From Clostridia bacterium (GTDB taxonomy: Bacteria > Bacillota > Clostridia > Oscillospirales > CAG-272), in NCBI GenBank assembly GCA_017397175.1, contig JAFQKA010000008.1, positions 1 to 38,417 on the forward strand: a DNA stretch of 38,417 bases, given 5' to 3'. Numbering within the stretch: the first letter of the stretch is position 1; every line of letters begins with the position of its first letter. Positions 23,241 through 31,531 of the stretch are shown one piece after another. The notes beneath the pieces were generated by a model. The model was not told the origin of the DNA, did no database searches, and worked only from the letters and a program-made list of their open reading frames with translations. The position numbers were made by a program, and so were the translations under genes.

Positions 23241-23409
23241 ATGATATATCGCTTGCGCGATATGATATACGGCTTACGCCGCATGATATATTTGCGTTGC
23301 AAATATGATATAATATCCGTTCCCCTTCATACGCGAAGCGTATATCATCTGCAAAGCAGACATCATAGCGTTAGCTATATCATCCGTGACCGTAGGGAAC
23401 GGATATCAT
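23241..23409. repeat. Array of six mini-hairpins with ATGATAT/ATATCAT spacers
   Basis: Six short inverted repeats follow one another: 23246-23263 (ATATCGC-TTGC-GCGATAT), 23267-23284 (one mismatch), 23288-23306 (8-bp stem), 23329-23343, 23348-23360 and 23365-23378. The first three are separated by ATGATAT, the last three by ATATCAT or its shortened form, so spacer orientation flips in the middle. ATATCCGTTCCC (23313-23324) pairs with GGGAACGGATAT (23395-23406) and encloses the second three. Stems differ in sequence but share size, which implies structure is conserved rather than sequence. No reading frame is convincing. It lies between the S23 gene and the tRNA-Lys terminator. Confidence 0.85.
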
Positions 23410-23412
23410 TGT

Positions 23413-23451
23413 AAAAAGCCTAATTTGTCAGATAGACAAATTAGGCTTTTT
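23413..23451 (-). terminator. Terminator of tRNA-Lys
   Basis: AAAAAGCCTAATTTGTC (23413-23429) is the perfect complement of GACAAATTAGGCTTTTT (23435-23451) around AGATA. The 17-bp stem with T-run lies right after the tRNA 3' end on minus. Confidence 0.88.
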
Positions 23452-23454
23452 ACG

Positions 23455-23530
23455 TGGTGCTCCATTGCGGAATCGAACCGCAGACACCTTGATTAAAAGT
23501 CAAGTGCTCTACCGGCTGAGCTAATGGGGC
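23455..23530 (-). tRNA. tRNA-Lys (TTT anticodon)
   Basis: The minus strand gives a 76-base cloverleaf with encoded CCA. The D-arm is GCTCAGCCGGTAGAGC. The anticodon arm is CTTGA-CTTTTAA-TCAAG (anticodon TTT). The T-arm is TGCGG-TTCGATT-CCGCA and the end is ACCA. The acceptor stem GCCCCAT/ATGGAGC has one mismatch, C3 opposite A70; all other pairs are canonical. It decodes AAA and AAG. Its promoter is at 23570-23598 and its terminator at 23413-23451, so it is a single-gene unit. Confidence 0.93.
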
Positions 23531-23536
23531 AGGGTA

Positions 23537-23558
23537 CACGGAAAGGACCCTTTCCGTG
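23537..23558 (-). other. 10-bp hairpin in the tRNA-Lys 5' leader
   Basis: CACGGAAAGG (23537-23546) pairs with CCTTTCCGTG (23549-23558) with almost no loop, six bases before the mature 5' end. It could affect RNase P processing or be an insertion scar. Confidence 0.6.
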
Positions 23559-23569
23559 CAACGCATAAT

Positions 23570-23598
23570 ATGATACCATATTTTGTTGAAAATGTCAA
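23570..23598 (-). promoter_or_regulatory. Promoter of tRNA-Lys
   Basis: On minus, TTGACA (complement of 23593-23598) and TATCAT (23570-23575) have a 17-base spacer. Confidence 0.75.
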
Positions 23599-23642
23599 CA
23601 CTTTTTTCAAAAATGTTTCAAGAAATCATCGGTAAAAAAACG

Positions 23643-24626
23643 TTATACCTGCTCTGCGTCGTATTTGTCCCAGAAATCGAAGACGGCTTTTTTGTAGCCC
23701 TCCGTATCCTTCCAGAAGCTCATTCCATGCTCGGCGTCCGAGACGATAAGCAAACTCTTTGGCGCTGTGCAGGCCTCATAATTTTCGTAGGACATATCAA
23801 CAGGAACAAAAGAGTCTTTGTCACCGTGAATCAGAAGCACGGGGACAGAGCTGTTTTGCAGGGCTTCAATAGTAGAATAGCTGTCGGCACCGAAATTTAT
23901 GCGTTTTTTGCAGATGGCGTTTGCCATAACGCCTTTTATTCCAAATCCCATGTGAAGATTGTTCTTGATCACATGCTTCCAGATGGCGTAAGGCGACGTA
24001 AAACCGCAATCGGCAATAATTCCCTTTACCTGAGAGGGAAGCTCAAGACCTGCGGCCATCAGGACGGTGGACGCGCCCATCGAAACACCCGAAAGGTAGA
24101 TCGGAAGCTCGGGGCAGAGCTGCGCGGCATAATTTGCCCAGTCAAGGCAGTCAAACCGTTCGATAAGACCGAATCCAATGTAGTCGCCGCCGCTGTTGCT
24201 CTGACCTCTCTGCTCGGGAATTATCAGATTACAGCCCTGTTCGATCCAATGGGGTGCGGACATTCCGAAATCAATGCTCCATGACGAACGCCAACCGTGC
24301 ATACAAACGACAGTGCGTTTTGCACCGGGGGTCTTAAAATAATGTCCCACCAGAGAAGTTCCGTCAAAGGCTGTTATTTCCAGTAGCTCGTGCTCGGAAT
24401 TTTCAAGCAGCTTTGCGTATTTTTCCACGTCGGAGATGAAATCCTTGTTGTCAAATGCCGAGCCGGAGATGGCTCCCGCAGCTTTTCCCGGAAGCTTCGG
24501 TGGATTTCGGTCAAGAGCGACCATTACGAGTATTTTTGTTGTAATGTATGATGCCGCTGCCGCAACAGCTGCAACAGCAACTCCCGCGCCTGCGATTTTC
24601 AGTGCGGTCTTGTGCGATTTTTTCAA
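23643..24626 (-). CDS. Membrane-anchored alpha/beta hydrolase
   Basis: This 327-residue protein begins with a TTG at 24626, eight bases after AAGGAGGG. An N-terminal basic stretch and a long hydrophobic helix (about 9-38) suggest a membrane anchor or uncleaved signal. The hydrolase core has the oxyanion strand 'TVVCMHGWRSSWS', the nucleophile elbow 'YLSGVSMGAS' (Ser182), Asp271 in 'IHGDKDSFVP' and His300 in 'SDAEHGMSF'. This is the full catalytic triad. It is probably a lipase/esterase/peptidase of unknown substrate facing the cell surface. An in-frame upstream ATG at 24698 overlaps the preceding terminator and is rejected. Confidence 0.82.
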   Translation of the reverse strand: MKKSHKTALKIAGAGVAVAAVAAAASYITTKILVMVALDRNPPKLPGKAAGAISGSAFDNKDFISDVEKYAKLLENSEHELLEITAFDGTSLVGHYFKTPGAKRTVVCMHGWRSSWSIDFGMSAPHWIEQGCNLIIPEQRGQSNSGGDYIGFGLIERFDCLDWANYAAQLCPELPIYLSGVSMGASTVLMAAGLELPSQVKGIIADCGFTSPYAIWKHVIKNNLHMGFGIKGVMANAICKKRINFGADSYSTIEALQNSSVPVLLIHGDKDSFVPVDMSYENYEACTAPKSLLIVSDAEHGMSFWKDTEGYKKAVFDFWDKYDAEQV

Positions 24627-24691
24627 ATGTATCACCCTCCTTGTCCAATTACAAGAAATATTATCTGCTCGAAAAAAGCTCTTTAAACAAA

Positions 24692-24732
24692 ATCCCATGC
24701 TTTTATCGGCAAAAATGCCAAAAGCATGGGAT
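24692..24732 (-). terminator. Terminator of the DUF1385 gene
   Basis: ATCCCATGCTTTT (24692-24704) pairs with AAAAGCATGGGAT (24720-24732), with an inner GGCA/TGCC hairpin. It is followed by a T run on minus. Confidence 0.75.
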
Positions 24733-24737
24733 CATTT

Positions 24738-25829
24738 TTACCAATTGTCCCGATCGTCCTCGGGAATAACCTCCTTGAACGCCATGATCGCGCATTCGAT
24801 CATAGAGTCGTCAGGCTCAATGGTGGTCAGATGCTGAAGCCAGACACCCGGCTTTGAAATGATGCGGGTAAACAGGTTGTCAACTCTGCCCGCCAGGCGG
24901 ATAAGCTCGTAACCGATACCCATGGTGAGAGGAAGCATGACGAGCTTGATGACCGTTCTCAGCACGGGGTGTATCGTTGCGGGAATGAGCATTCCAAGGA
25001 ACACTCCGACGATCAGCATAAGGATCATAAAGGATGTGCCGCAACGAGGGTGGAAGCGTCTCTGTGCGCGGACGTTTTCCACCGTCAGAGGCAAGCCCTT
25101 TTCGTAGCAGAAAATGGTCTTGTGTTCGGCACCGTGGTACATATAGGTGCGGCGAATGTCCTTCATCAAAGATACCAATGCCATGTAAGCGATGAATATC
25201 ACGATTCTCAGAACACCCTCAAAGAGTGAGCGAAGGAATCTGTTTCCTGCAAGTGATGGGAAGGGAATAGACAGCCAGGAATAGAGCTGTGCGGGCAGGT
25301 ACAAAAAAAGTCCTATCGACAAAGCAAGTCCTAAAACAAGGCTCACTACCGAGATGACCGCCATCAGCGCACCCGATGATTTTTCTTCCTTTTTGTCGGT
25401 TTTCTTGTTTTCCTTTTCGTCGGGAATTTCCTCAGATATCGCATCTTCTGCTGTCTCGACGGGTGACTCTGCTAATTCTTCCGATTGAACGGGCACGTCC
25501 GGAGAAATGCGAGCTTTCTCGGATTTTTTCGGCTTTTCCTCTACCTCGTCTTCAAGACCCGCGATCTCGGCAGAGCGCATGAGACACTTGTAGCCGGATA
25601 TCATTGAATCTATAAAATTGAATGCACCGCGAATAAAGGGAAGCTTAAAAAACTTCGCTTTGAAGCGTGCCTGAGTCTGCCATTTTTCAAGAACGATCTC
25701 ACCGTCAGGGTCGCGCACGGCCATAGCCGAGATTTCGGGACCTCTCATCATGATGCCCTCGATGAGAGCCTGACCGCCGATAGAAGTTTTCTTTGCGCAA
25801 GGCGCGCAATTCTTATCTTTTTTACTCAA
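24738..25829 (-). CDS. DUF1385 membrane protein
   Basis: This 363-residue protein starts 'IGGQALIEGIMMRGPEISAMAVR', the DUF1385 signature. It continues with several transmembrane helices (about 155-190, 200-225, 275-300, 305-325) and the conserved 'YMYHGAEHKTIFCYEKG'. The family is widespread in Firmicutes; function is not established. A 50-residue acidic Lys/Glu/Ser-rich insert (about residues 98-150) separates the N-terminal motif from the membrane part and is unusually long. The start is TTG at 25829, with AAAGGAG seven bases upstream. The -10 of its promoter lies in the palindrome GCGTATA-T-TATACGC (25844-25858). Confidence 0.82.
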   Translation of the reverse strand: MSKKDKNCAPCAKKTSIGGQALIEGIMMRGPEISAMAVRDPDGEIVLEKWQTQARFKAKFFKLPFIRGAFNFIDSMISGYKCLMRSAEIAGLEDEVEEKPKKSEKARISPDVPVQSEELAESPVETAEDAISEEIPDEKENKKTDKKEEKSSGALMAVISVVSLVLGLALSIGLFLYLPAQLYSWLSIPFPSLAGNRFLRSLFEGVLRIVIFIAYMALVSLMKDIRRTYMYHGAEHKTIFCYEKGLPLTVENVRAQRRFHPRCGTSFMILMLIVGVFLGMLIPATIHPVLRTVIKLVMLPLTMGIGYELIRLAGRVDNLFTRIISKPGVWLQHLTTIEPDDSMIECAIMAFKEVIPEDDRDNW

Positions 25830-25843
25830 AATATCACTCCTTT

Positions 25844-25858
25844 GCGTATATTATACGC
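25844..25858. promoter_or_regulatory. Palindrome covering the -10 of the DUF1385 promoter
   Basis: GCGTATATTATACGC is a 15-base palindrome containing TATAAT on minus. It sits about 15 bases before the TTG start and could be an operator. The -35 is poorly conserved. Confidence 0.4.
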
Positions 25859-25881
25859 ACTGAAAATAAACTCAAAGTTAA

Positions 25882-25912
25882 CTTTCGGGGGCGTTTTTTG
25901 CGCCCCCGAAAG
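25882..25912 (-). terminator. Terminator of murA
   Basis: CTTTCGGGGGCG (25882-25893) pairs with CGCCCCCGAAAG (25901-25912) around a T-rich loop. The stem is very GC-rich, and the T-tail is short on minus. Confidence 0.7.
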
Positions 25913-25917
25913 AGTTA

Positions 25918-27183
25918 TTAGTCGTTTTCGATCCTGATGGAAGCGCCCAGCTTTGTGAGCTTGCCTACGATGTCGTCGTAGCCACGTTCAATTGACATAA
26001 TGTCGGTGATGACCGTCTCTCCCTTCGCCGCCAGAGCCGCGATGATCATTGCCGCGCCTCCGCGCAGGTCAACTGCCTTGACAGTTGCTCCCTCGAGAGA
26101 GCCAACGCCGATAATTCTCGCGCTTGATCCCTCAACGCGAATATCCGCGCCCATTTTAAGAAGCTCGTCAACGTATCTGAATCTGTTTTCCCAAACGCCC
26201 TCGGAAACCTTGCTCTCACCTCTGGCACATACAAGCACAGCTGTCAGCTGTGGGTGCATATCGGTTGGGAATCCGGGATAGGGAAGTGTCTTTATGTGGA
26301 TCTTCTTCAGTTCCTTTGTTTTAGCTATCGTAATGCTGTCATCGTATTCGGTGACGGTCATTCCCATTTCCTCAAGCTTGGCGGAGACGGACTCCATGTG
26401 CTTGGGGATAATGCCCTTTACGTTGATCTTACCGCCTGCCGCGGCAACTGCCGCCATGTAGGTTCCCGCTTCTATCATGTCGGGAATGATGGCATAGGTA
26501 CAGCCGTGAAGCTTTTCAACGCCCTGGATCTTGATAACGCTCGTTCCTGCACCTGTGATCTTTGCGCCGCAGGTGTTGAAGAAGTTGGCAAGGTCAACGA
26601 TGTGAGGCTCTCTTGCGGCGTTGTCGATAACGGTCTTGCCCTTTGCCAGAACCGCTGCGATCATCACGTTGATGGTAGCACCTACCGAGACCACGTCAAA
26701 ATATACGGAATTTCCATGAAGCCCGTTGTCGGCGTCCGCATAGATGAATCCTTCGTCGGTGTCGATCTCGACCGAGGCACCCAATGCCTCAAAGCCCTTG
26801 ATGTGCTGGTCAATAGGTCTCTGACCGAAATCACAACCTCCGGGCCAACCCACCTTCGCGTGTCCAAAGCAAGCAAGCTCAGCACCAATAAGATAGGTAG
26901 AGCCACGCATTTTGCTGACAAGAGAGTAGGGGGAAATTCCGCCTCTTACGTTTGCGGAGTCTATCTCCACCGCGCCGTTCCCAAGATCGTTCACCACAGC
27001 GCCCATGGCGGTGAGAATATCGAGGGTCTTTTTAACGTCGCTTATCTTTGGCAGGTTTTCTATTGTACACTTCTCACGGGTGAGAATACTTGCAATAAGT
27101 ATAGGAAGCGCGGCGTTTTTCATCCCGCTTATCTCAACGTCGCCGTAGAGGGGATTTCCGCCGTTAACTATGTATTTTTCCAT
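25918..27183 (-). CDS. murA: UDP-N-acetylglucosamine 1-carboxyvinyltransferase
   Basis: MurA transfers enolpyruvate from PEP to UDP-GlcNAc, the first committed step of peptidoglycan synthesis. The 421-residue length is standard. 'VNGGNPLYGDVEISGMKNAA' contains the PEP-contacting Lys22-Asn23. 'GGCDFGQRP' contains the catalytic Cys117, the fosfomycin target, so the enzyme should be sensitive in principle. 'GFPTDMHPQ' is the other conserved active-site stretch. The ATG at 27183 is preceded by a weak purine-rich site. A gap of 216 bases separates it from the YycI-like gene, and its own promoter is proposed at 27282-27310. Confidence 0.95.
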   Translation of the reverse strand: MEKYIVNGGNPLYGDVEISGMKNAALPILIASILTREKCTIENLPKISDVKKTLDILTAMGAVVNDLGNGAVEIDSANVRGGISPYSLVSKMRGSTYLIGAELACFGHAKVGWPGGCDFGQRPIDQHIKGFEALGASVEIDTDEGFIYADADNGLHGNSVYFDVVSVGATINVMIAAVLAKGKTVIDNAAREPHIVDLANFFNTCGAKITGAGTSVIKIQGVEKLHGCTYAIIPDMIEAGTYMAAVAAAGGKINVKGIIPKHMESVSAKLEEMGMTVTEYDDSITIAKTKELKKIHIKTLPYPGFPTDMHPQLTAVLVCARGESKVSEGVWENRFRYVDELLKMGADIRVEGSSARIIGVGSLEGATVKAVDLRGGAAMIIAALAAKGETVITDIMSIERGYDDIVGKLTKLGASIRIEND

Positions 27184-27281
27184 AAGGTAAAACCTCTGCT
27201 TTTTCGGTTATATATAAAAGGTAATGCTCGAATTTTGATACTGCGGACATATTTTGCCGATGGCGCAATCGTCCTCTTTAT

Positions 27282-27310
27282 ATTATATCATAATTTATAC
27301 ACAAATGAAA
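27282..27310 (-). promoter_or_regulatory. Possible promoter of murA
   Basis: On minus, TATAAT (complement of 27282-27287) has only a weak TTTCAT -35 at 27305-27310, with a 17-base spacer. The rest of the 216-base gap is AT-rich, without other recognised elements. Confidence 0.45.
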
Positions 27311-27399
27311 ACCAAACATTAAATAAAATTTGTATATTCGTTCATTCATTGTCAAAAAAGTATCAAGCAAACAACATAAATTCATATTTGACGCAAAAA

Positions 27400-28224
27400 T
27401 CAACCTGCAACAGCGCTGTGAATAACCTGCTCACCCTCCTTATAGATGATAGAGAGTGAGGGAACGAGCACAAAGGTGTTTTTACTGTCTGTATTTTCTA
27501 TTCCGTAGCATTTTTCAAGGCTCTCTACGGTCAGATCTTTCTTTGATACATTTTCCGGGGCTTCGCTTGAAATTCTTTCTCTCTCAGTAAACATTATATT
27601 GAGATAGTCCCGAAGTTGTGCCGAAAAAGTGCTGCATTTGTCGGGAAAACACCATTTTCCTTCCATGGAGACCAGTTTTCCATCGGCAAAGCTGCAGATC
27701 ATCTCGTTTTCGGGGATCGGATAATTTCCGATAGTCTGAACGTATATAGCTTTTTGCGGGTCATCGCCGTCTTTGCGGCTGATACCGAATTTCGGTGACT
27801 CGGTCAGGGGCAAAAGACGTTGCTCCAAGTCCTCCTGTGTAACAGAATTTGATCGGTCGGGACAGCTGTATCTGACTGTGAAATCATTTCCCACATAAAG
27901 TATCTCGCCCGAATCGGAACGCAATTCAACGCCGTCGGGGACCGTGAAAACGTCTGTAATATTTCCGTTCACAAGCTTTTGAGCCACCTGCTCGGGATAG
28001 TCTCGGGGAAGGGTAAATCTGTACGGCTTCATGCCTTCAAAATCCCCTTTGAGCAGGTCTTTGTCCAATATTATTCCGCTTTCCCTCATCAGCGCGGCGG
28101 ATTTTTCAAGTGATTCTGCGGTATAAGGCTCCTGGTTACCGCCAAGCAACAGCATAACGAATATCACCGTGCAAGCGATGAGCAAAAGCGCTATCATAAA
28201 GGTCTTTATGTTTTTCCAACTCAT
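27400..28224 (-). CDS. YycI-like regulator of WalK
   Basis: This 274-residue protein has one N-terminal transmembrane helix ('FMIALLLIACTVIFVMLLLGG', about 9-29) and an extracellular domain. The start 'MSWKNIKTFMIALL' is typical of YycI, which with YycH contacts the WalK kinase and tunes its activity at the membrane. Overall similarity beyond the N-terminus is not strong by eye, so the call rests on position and topology. It is last in the rluA-walRK operon, 44 bases after the YycH-like gene. No separate promoter was seen. Confidence 0.7.
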   Translation of the reverse strand: MSWKNIKTFMIALLLIACTVIFVMLLLGGNQEPYTAESLEKSAALMRESGIILDKDLLKGDFEGMKPYRFTLPRDYPEQVAQKLVNGNITDVFTVPDGVELRSDSGEILYVGNDFTVRYSCPDRSNSVTQEDLEQRLLPLTESPKFGISRKDGDDPQKAIYVQTIGNYPIPENEMICSFADGKLVSMEGKWCFPDKCSTFSAQLRDYLNIMFTERERISSEAPENVSKKDLTVESLEKCYGIENTDSKNTFVLVPSLSIIYKEGEQVIHSAVAG

Positions 28225-28268
28225 TTATAAAAACTCCGTTCAGCCGCACAGGCGGCGGAAATTCAGCT

Positions 28269-29675
28269 TTACTTTATTTTTACTGCCGACCACTCGGCTA
28301 ACATATCTGAGGTGCGGTAGCGGTATTTCAAGGTGTAAAGATCGTCCTCCTGTTGCGGAAGTGACATATTGATCACCCACTCGGGAGACAGACTGTGGCG
28401 GCGCTCACCGCCGTCCGAAACGAGGTAGAGATTGGCTGTGGCTTCAAAAGCGACAATCCTTCCGTTCTTTAAGGTAAGTCGGCAGGCTGTGCCGGAGTCC
28501 TCTATCTCAACGTTTGAAAGGCAATAGATATATTCGAGAGTAACCTGTCCGTTATTGTCCGAATAGACGGCAGACAGAACAGGGTGCGCGTCTCCGCCGA
28601 GAAATCTGCGGTCAAGATCCTGATAACATGATATAAAACTCTGGGCAAGAACGATTGCCTCGGCTGTGCTGATGGCATTTTTTGAAAAGGCGTCCGAGTA
28701 ATTTGACAGCGGAATACCGCCTGTCTCACCCGCCGAGGAATAGCTGATAGCAAGCTCACTTACGTGCAGAGTTCCGTGTGTGGCAACGTAAACGGTGCTT
28801 TTCGTTTCTTCGTCAAAGTAATTTCCGCTCTTGTCGGGATTTATGTCAAAGAATGAAGCTACCGAATTGCTTGTCGCCGTGTCCTCAAGTATACCCTCAT
28901 ATCCTTGAGAAAAAACGATCTTCTGAGAGTTCAGTCCAAAGGAATGGAGAACGGTGCTGCAGAGAATATCCTTCCTGTTGCCCACGTGGCTGTAAAGGTC
29001 TGCCAGGGTCATGGCAGAAGCATTGACGTAGATCTCAAGATCCTGCGCCGTGACTGTGTTTTCCGCCTTTTCGCTATTCTTTAAGGTAAGTGTAAAAATT
29101 TCGCCGTCTTTTCCTCGCGTCATGGCAAAGACCTCGCCATTGTTCGTTTTATCGGGGAAGATGAATATCTGATCTATGGCACCGATGTTTTCCTCAAGTC
29201 CGTTTTTCAGGGCTTCCTCACCCAGATTACTTGCCGCGTCGGCGTAAATTACGGCGTGGCTGAGGGGCGCGTGGTATTTTACCAAAATAAAATCATCTTG
29301 TAGACAGGCCGCCTCCCAGGCTTCGCTGTCGGACGCGGTCGCCGAGCAATTTTCACTTAAAGCTATGGAAAGATTCTCGCATACCCGACGGTAAATGAGC
29401 TGCATATAGTCCTCGCCCTGCGTTATGGCATATGTGTGCTTTCCCGCAGATTTAGCGGCGATGCTTTCGGGGATAATGAGACCGTCAAATTGTGCTTTTT
29501 CATTCTCGGCGTTCGTATCCGTGACTATATTACCTGCCCCCGTGTTTCCTTTTGAAAAAATAAATCCGGAGCGGTAAAAATAAAGAGCAGACAGAGCTAT
29601 GGCACAAAGAAACAGCAAGCATATTGCGGCGGTTTTCAGATTTTCCGCTGTTTTTTCCGACTTTTTTGCTTTCAT
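28269..29675 (-). CDS. YycH-like two-component activity regulator
   Basis: This 468-residue protein has one transmembrane helix near the N-terminus ('TAAICLLFLCAIALSALYFY', about 14-33) and a large extracellular part. In Bacillus, YycH and YycI form a membrane complex with WalK. The gene lies directly after walK and before a YycI-like gene, the conserved walRKHI order. The ATG at 29675 has AAGGAGG upstream. Sequence-level similarity is modest, so function is inferred mainly from synteny and topology. Confidence 0.72.
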   Translation of the reverse strand: MKAKKSEKTAENLKTAAICLLFLCAIALSALYFYRSGFIFSKGNTGAGNIVTDTNAENEKAQFDGLIIPESIAAKSAGKHTYAITQGEDYMQLIYRRVCENLSIALSENCSATASDSEAWEAACLQDDFILVKYHAPLSHAVIYADAASNLGEEALKNGLEENIGAIDQIFIFPDKTNNGEVFAMTRGKDGEIFTLTLKNSEKAENTVTAQDLEIYVNASAMTLADLYSHVGNRKDILCSTVLHSFGLNSQKIVFSQGYEGILEDTATSNSVASFFDINPDKSGNYFDEETKSTVYVATHGTLHVSELAISYSSAGETGGIPLSNYSDAFSKNAISTAEAIVLAQSFISCYQDLDRRFLGGDAHPVLSAVYSDNNGQVTLEYIYCLSNVEIEDSGTACRLTLKNGRIVAFEATANLYLVSDGGERRHSLSPEWVINMSLPQQEDDLYTLKYRYRTSDMLAEWSAVKIK

Positions 29676-29700
29676 TTTCTTGCCTCCTTGTGCTTTTTTG

Positions 29701-31509
29701 TCATTCCTCTTCGTTTCTCAGCTTGGTGTGGACAGGAAGAATGATCTCGACCATGGTTCCCACGCCCATTTTACTTGATATTTCAATACTTCCGCCGTGA
29801 GCTTCAATAAGCTCCTTTGCAATGGCGAGACCAAGACCCGTGCCGCCTGTGTCGGTGGTCCTTGCTTTTTCTACCCGATAAAAACGCTCAAAAATTCTGG
29901 GAAGATCTTCCTCGGGAATACCCAGGCCGTTGTCAATGACCTTGATGGACACGCGCTCACCCGGCAAAAGAGAAGAGCTGACGGCGATGGTGCCGTTGTC
30001 GGGGGTGTATTTTATTGCGTTCGAGATTATGTTTACGATAACCTGATCTATTCTGTCCTTGTCTGCGGTAATGAGAGGCAGGGACTTGTCGGTTTTGAGC
30101 AGGAGCTGGTGGCCGTGGGTGGTTGCATCAACGGTCATTACGTTGCAAAGGTGGGACAGGGATTCGTTTAAGTTGTATTCGCTTATCTGCCACTTGGTTC
30201 TCTTGTTGTCGAGACGGGACAGGGTAAGCAGATCCTTTACGATGCCCGTCATTCTGGTGCTTTCGCTGTCGATCATTTCAAGGAACTTTGTCTTTATGTC
30301 ATCGGGTAGCTCGGGGTGCTGGAGAATAGTCTCGCAGGAACCTTTGATCGACGTAAGAGGGGTTCGAAGCTCGTGGGATACGTTTGCAACGAACTCGCGG
30401 CGCGCCTTGTCAAGCTCATATCGGGATGTGACGTCGTGGATAACGGTAATAACCCCGTCGCTCATGTTGCCGCGGTCGCTGTAGCGAATGCCGCCGAAGT
30501 TGACCTCAATGACCTTGCCGTTGAAAACGATCTCGTCGAAGATTATATTTCCGTCCTCTCCGTTCTCCTCGGTCAAAGCGTCGCCCGTAGGGCTGTCACT
30601 TCGAATGTCGAAGATGGAGAGCAGGGTAGTCAGATCAAACTTTTCGTTGTACTTATCGCCCAGAAGCTCAAGAGCGAAATTGTTTATGTTGAGCACTCTT
30701 CCCGTGTCCGAGAAGGTAATGACGCCTGCCTGAAGCTGTGAGAAAACGGTCTCCAGCTTTTCACGTTCGCCCGATACCTCGGCGATGGTGTTCTTGAGCA
30801 TCTTTCTCATGTGGTTGAAGGTGCCCGTGAGCACTCCGATCTCATCGGCGGAATGGGTCTCTATGTTGTAATCAAAATTTCCGGAGGCGACGAGCTGAGC
30901 GCCCTTTGTCAGATTCTGAATGGGCGCGATGATCGCCTTTGACAGGAAGAACGCCATGATGATGGCGATAATAAGTCCGATGAGCAGGGACTGAAGAATG
31001 ATGGTAAAGAGTATCCAGCTAAGCTCTCTGGTGTCCTCCTGTGTGTCTTTTACGTAAATTATGCAGGAGGTGTTTTCGCCGCGGATAACGGTGGCGTAGT
31101 CAAGATAGTCCACTCCGCTTGACTGCTTTCCCGACGGCTCACCGCTCATGGCGGAGATCATGTTGGGAGTTTTTTCAAGAGCTTTTCCCAGCGTTGCGTC
31201 CGAGCCTTCAAGAAAATTGCCGTTCATATCGAGAATAAAATAGTTTCTGCTCTCGTCAATACCCAGAAGTCCGCTGTAAGATAGCAGGGTCTCCTTTTGG
31301 CGCTGAACGTAATTTTTATCGTCAACAGATTCCTGCAAATACCGATAAAGAGAGCTGCCCTCGCTGAAGTTTTCTTTCATCGTGGAAGAAAAATCGCTCG
31401 AATAATATGTGTAGGTGTTGTTGAGAATTACCACACCTACCACGCACATTACTGTGATAATGAACACGACCAAAATCAGAACGATCTTTGAATAAAGACT
31501 TTTATTCAT
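29701..31509 (-). CDS. walK: WalK-type sensor histidine kinase
   Basis: This 602-residue kinase has a TM helix at about 9-30, an extracellular loop to about 165, and a second TM ('LFTIILQSLLIGLIIAIIMAF'). A HAMP domain follows ('LSKAIIAPIQNLTKGAQLV'), then a PAS domain (about 255-365), the HisKA phosphoacceptor 'FVANVSHELRTPLTSIKGS' near residue 380, and the HATPase N, G1 and G2 boxes ('NIISNAIKYTPDNG', 'DNGLGIPEEDLPRIFERFY', 'GGTGLGLAIAKELIEAHGG'). The TM-loop-TM-HAMP-PAS layout is that of WalK, the essential sensor of cell-wall homeostasis. It follows walR by 22 bases in the same operon. The ligand is unknown. Confidence 0.9.
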   Translation of the reverse strand: MNKSLYSKIVLILVVFIITVMCVVGVVILNNTYTYYSSDFSSTMKENFSEGSSLYRYLQESVDDKNYVQRQKETLLSYSGLLGIDESRNYFILDMNGNFLEGSDATLGKALEKTPNMISAMSGEPSGKQSSGVDYLDYATVIRGENTSCIIYVKDTQEDTRELSWILFTIILQSLLIGLIIAIIMAFFLSKAIIAPIQNLTKGAQLVASGNFDYNIETHSADEIGVLTGTFNHMRKMLKNTIAEVSGEREKLETVFSQLQAGVITFSDTGRVLNINNFALELLGDKYNEKFDLTTLLSIFDIRSDSPTGDALTEENGEDGNIIFDEIVFNGKVIEVNFGGIRYSDRGNMSDGVITVIHDVTSRYELDKARREFVANVSHELRTPLTSIKGSCETILQHPELPDDIKTKFLEMIDSESTRMTGIVKDLLTLSRLDNKRTKWQISEYNLNESLSHLCNVMTVDATTHGHQLLLKTDKSLPLITADKDRIDQVIVNIISNAIKYTPDNGTIAVSSSLLPGERVSIKVIDNGLGIPEEDLPRIFERFYRVEKARTTDTGGTGLGLAIAKELIEAHGGSIEISSKMGVGTMVEIILPVHTKLRNEEE

Positions 31510-31531
31510 GCCGAAATTTCCTTTTCGTTTT

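Noticed and set aside
23241..23409. CRISPR array
   Set aside because: Hairpin stems differ in sequence and length and spacers are only 4-12 bases. There are no 20-40 base spacers and no cas genes nearby.
26254..27459. 401-codon frame opposite murA
   Set aside because: It is a long antisense shadow due to codon bias of murA. It runs into AT-rich noncoding sequence and has no recognisable domain.
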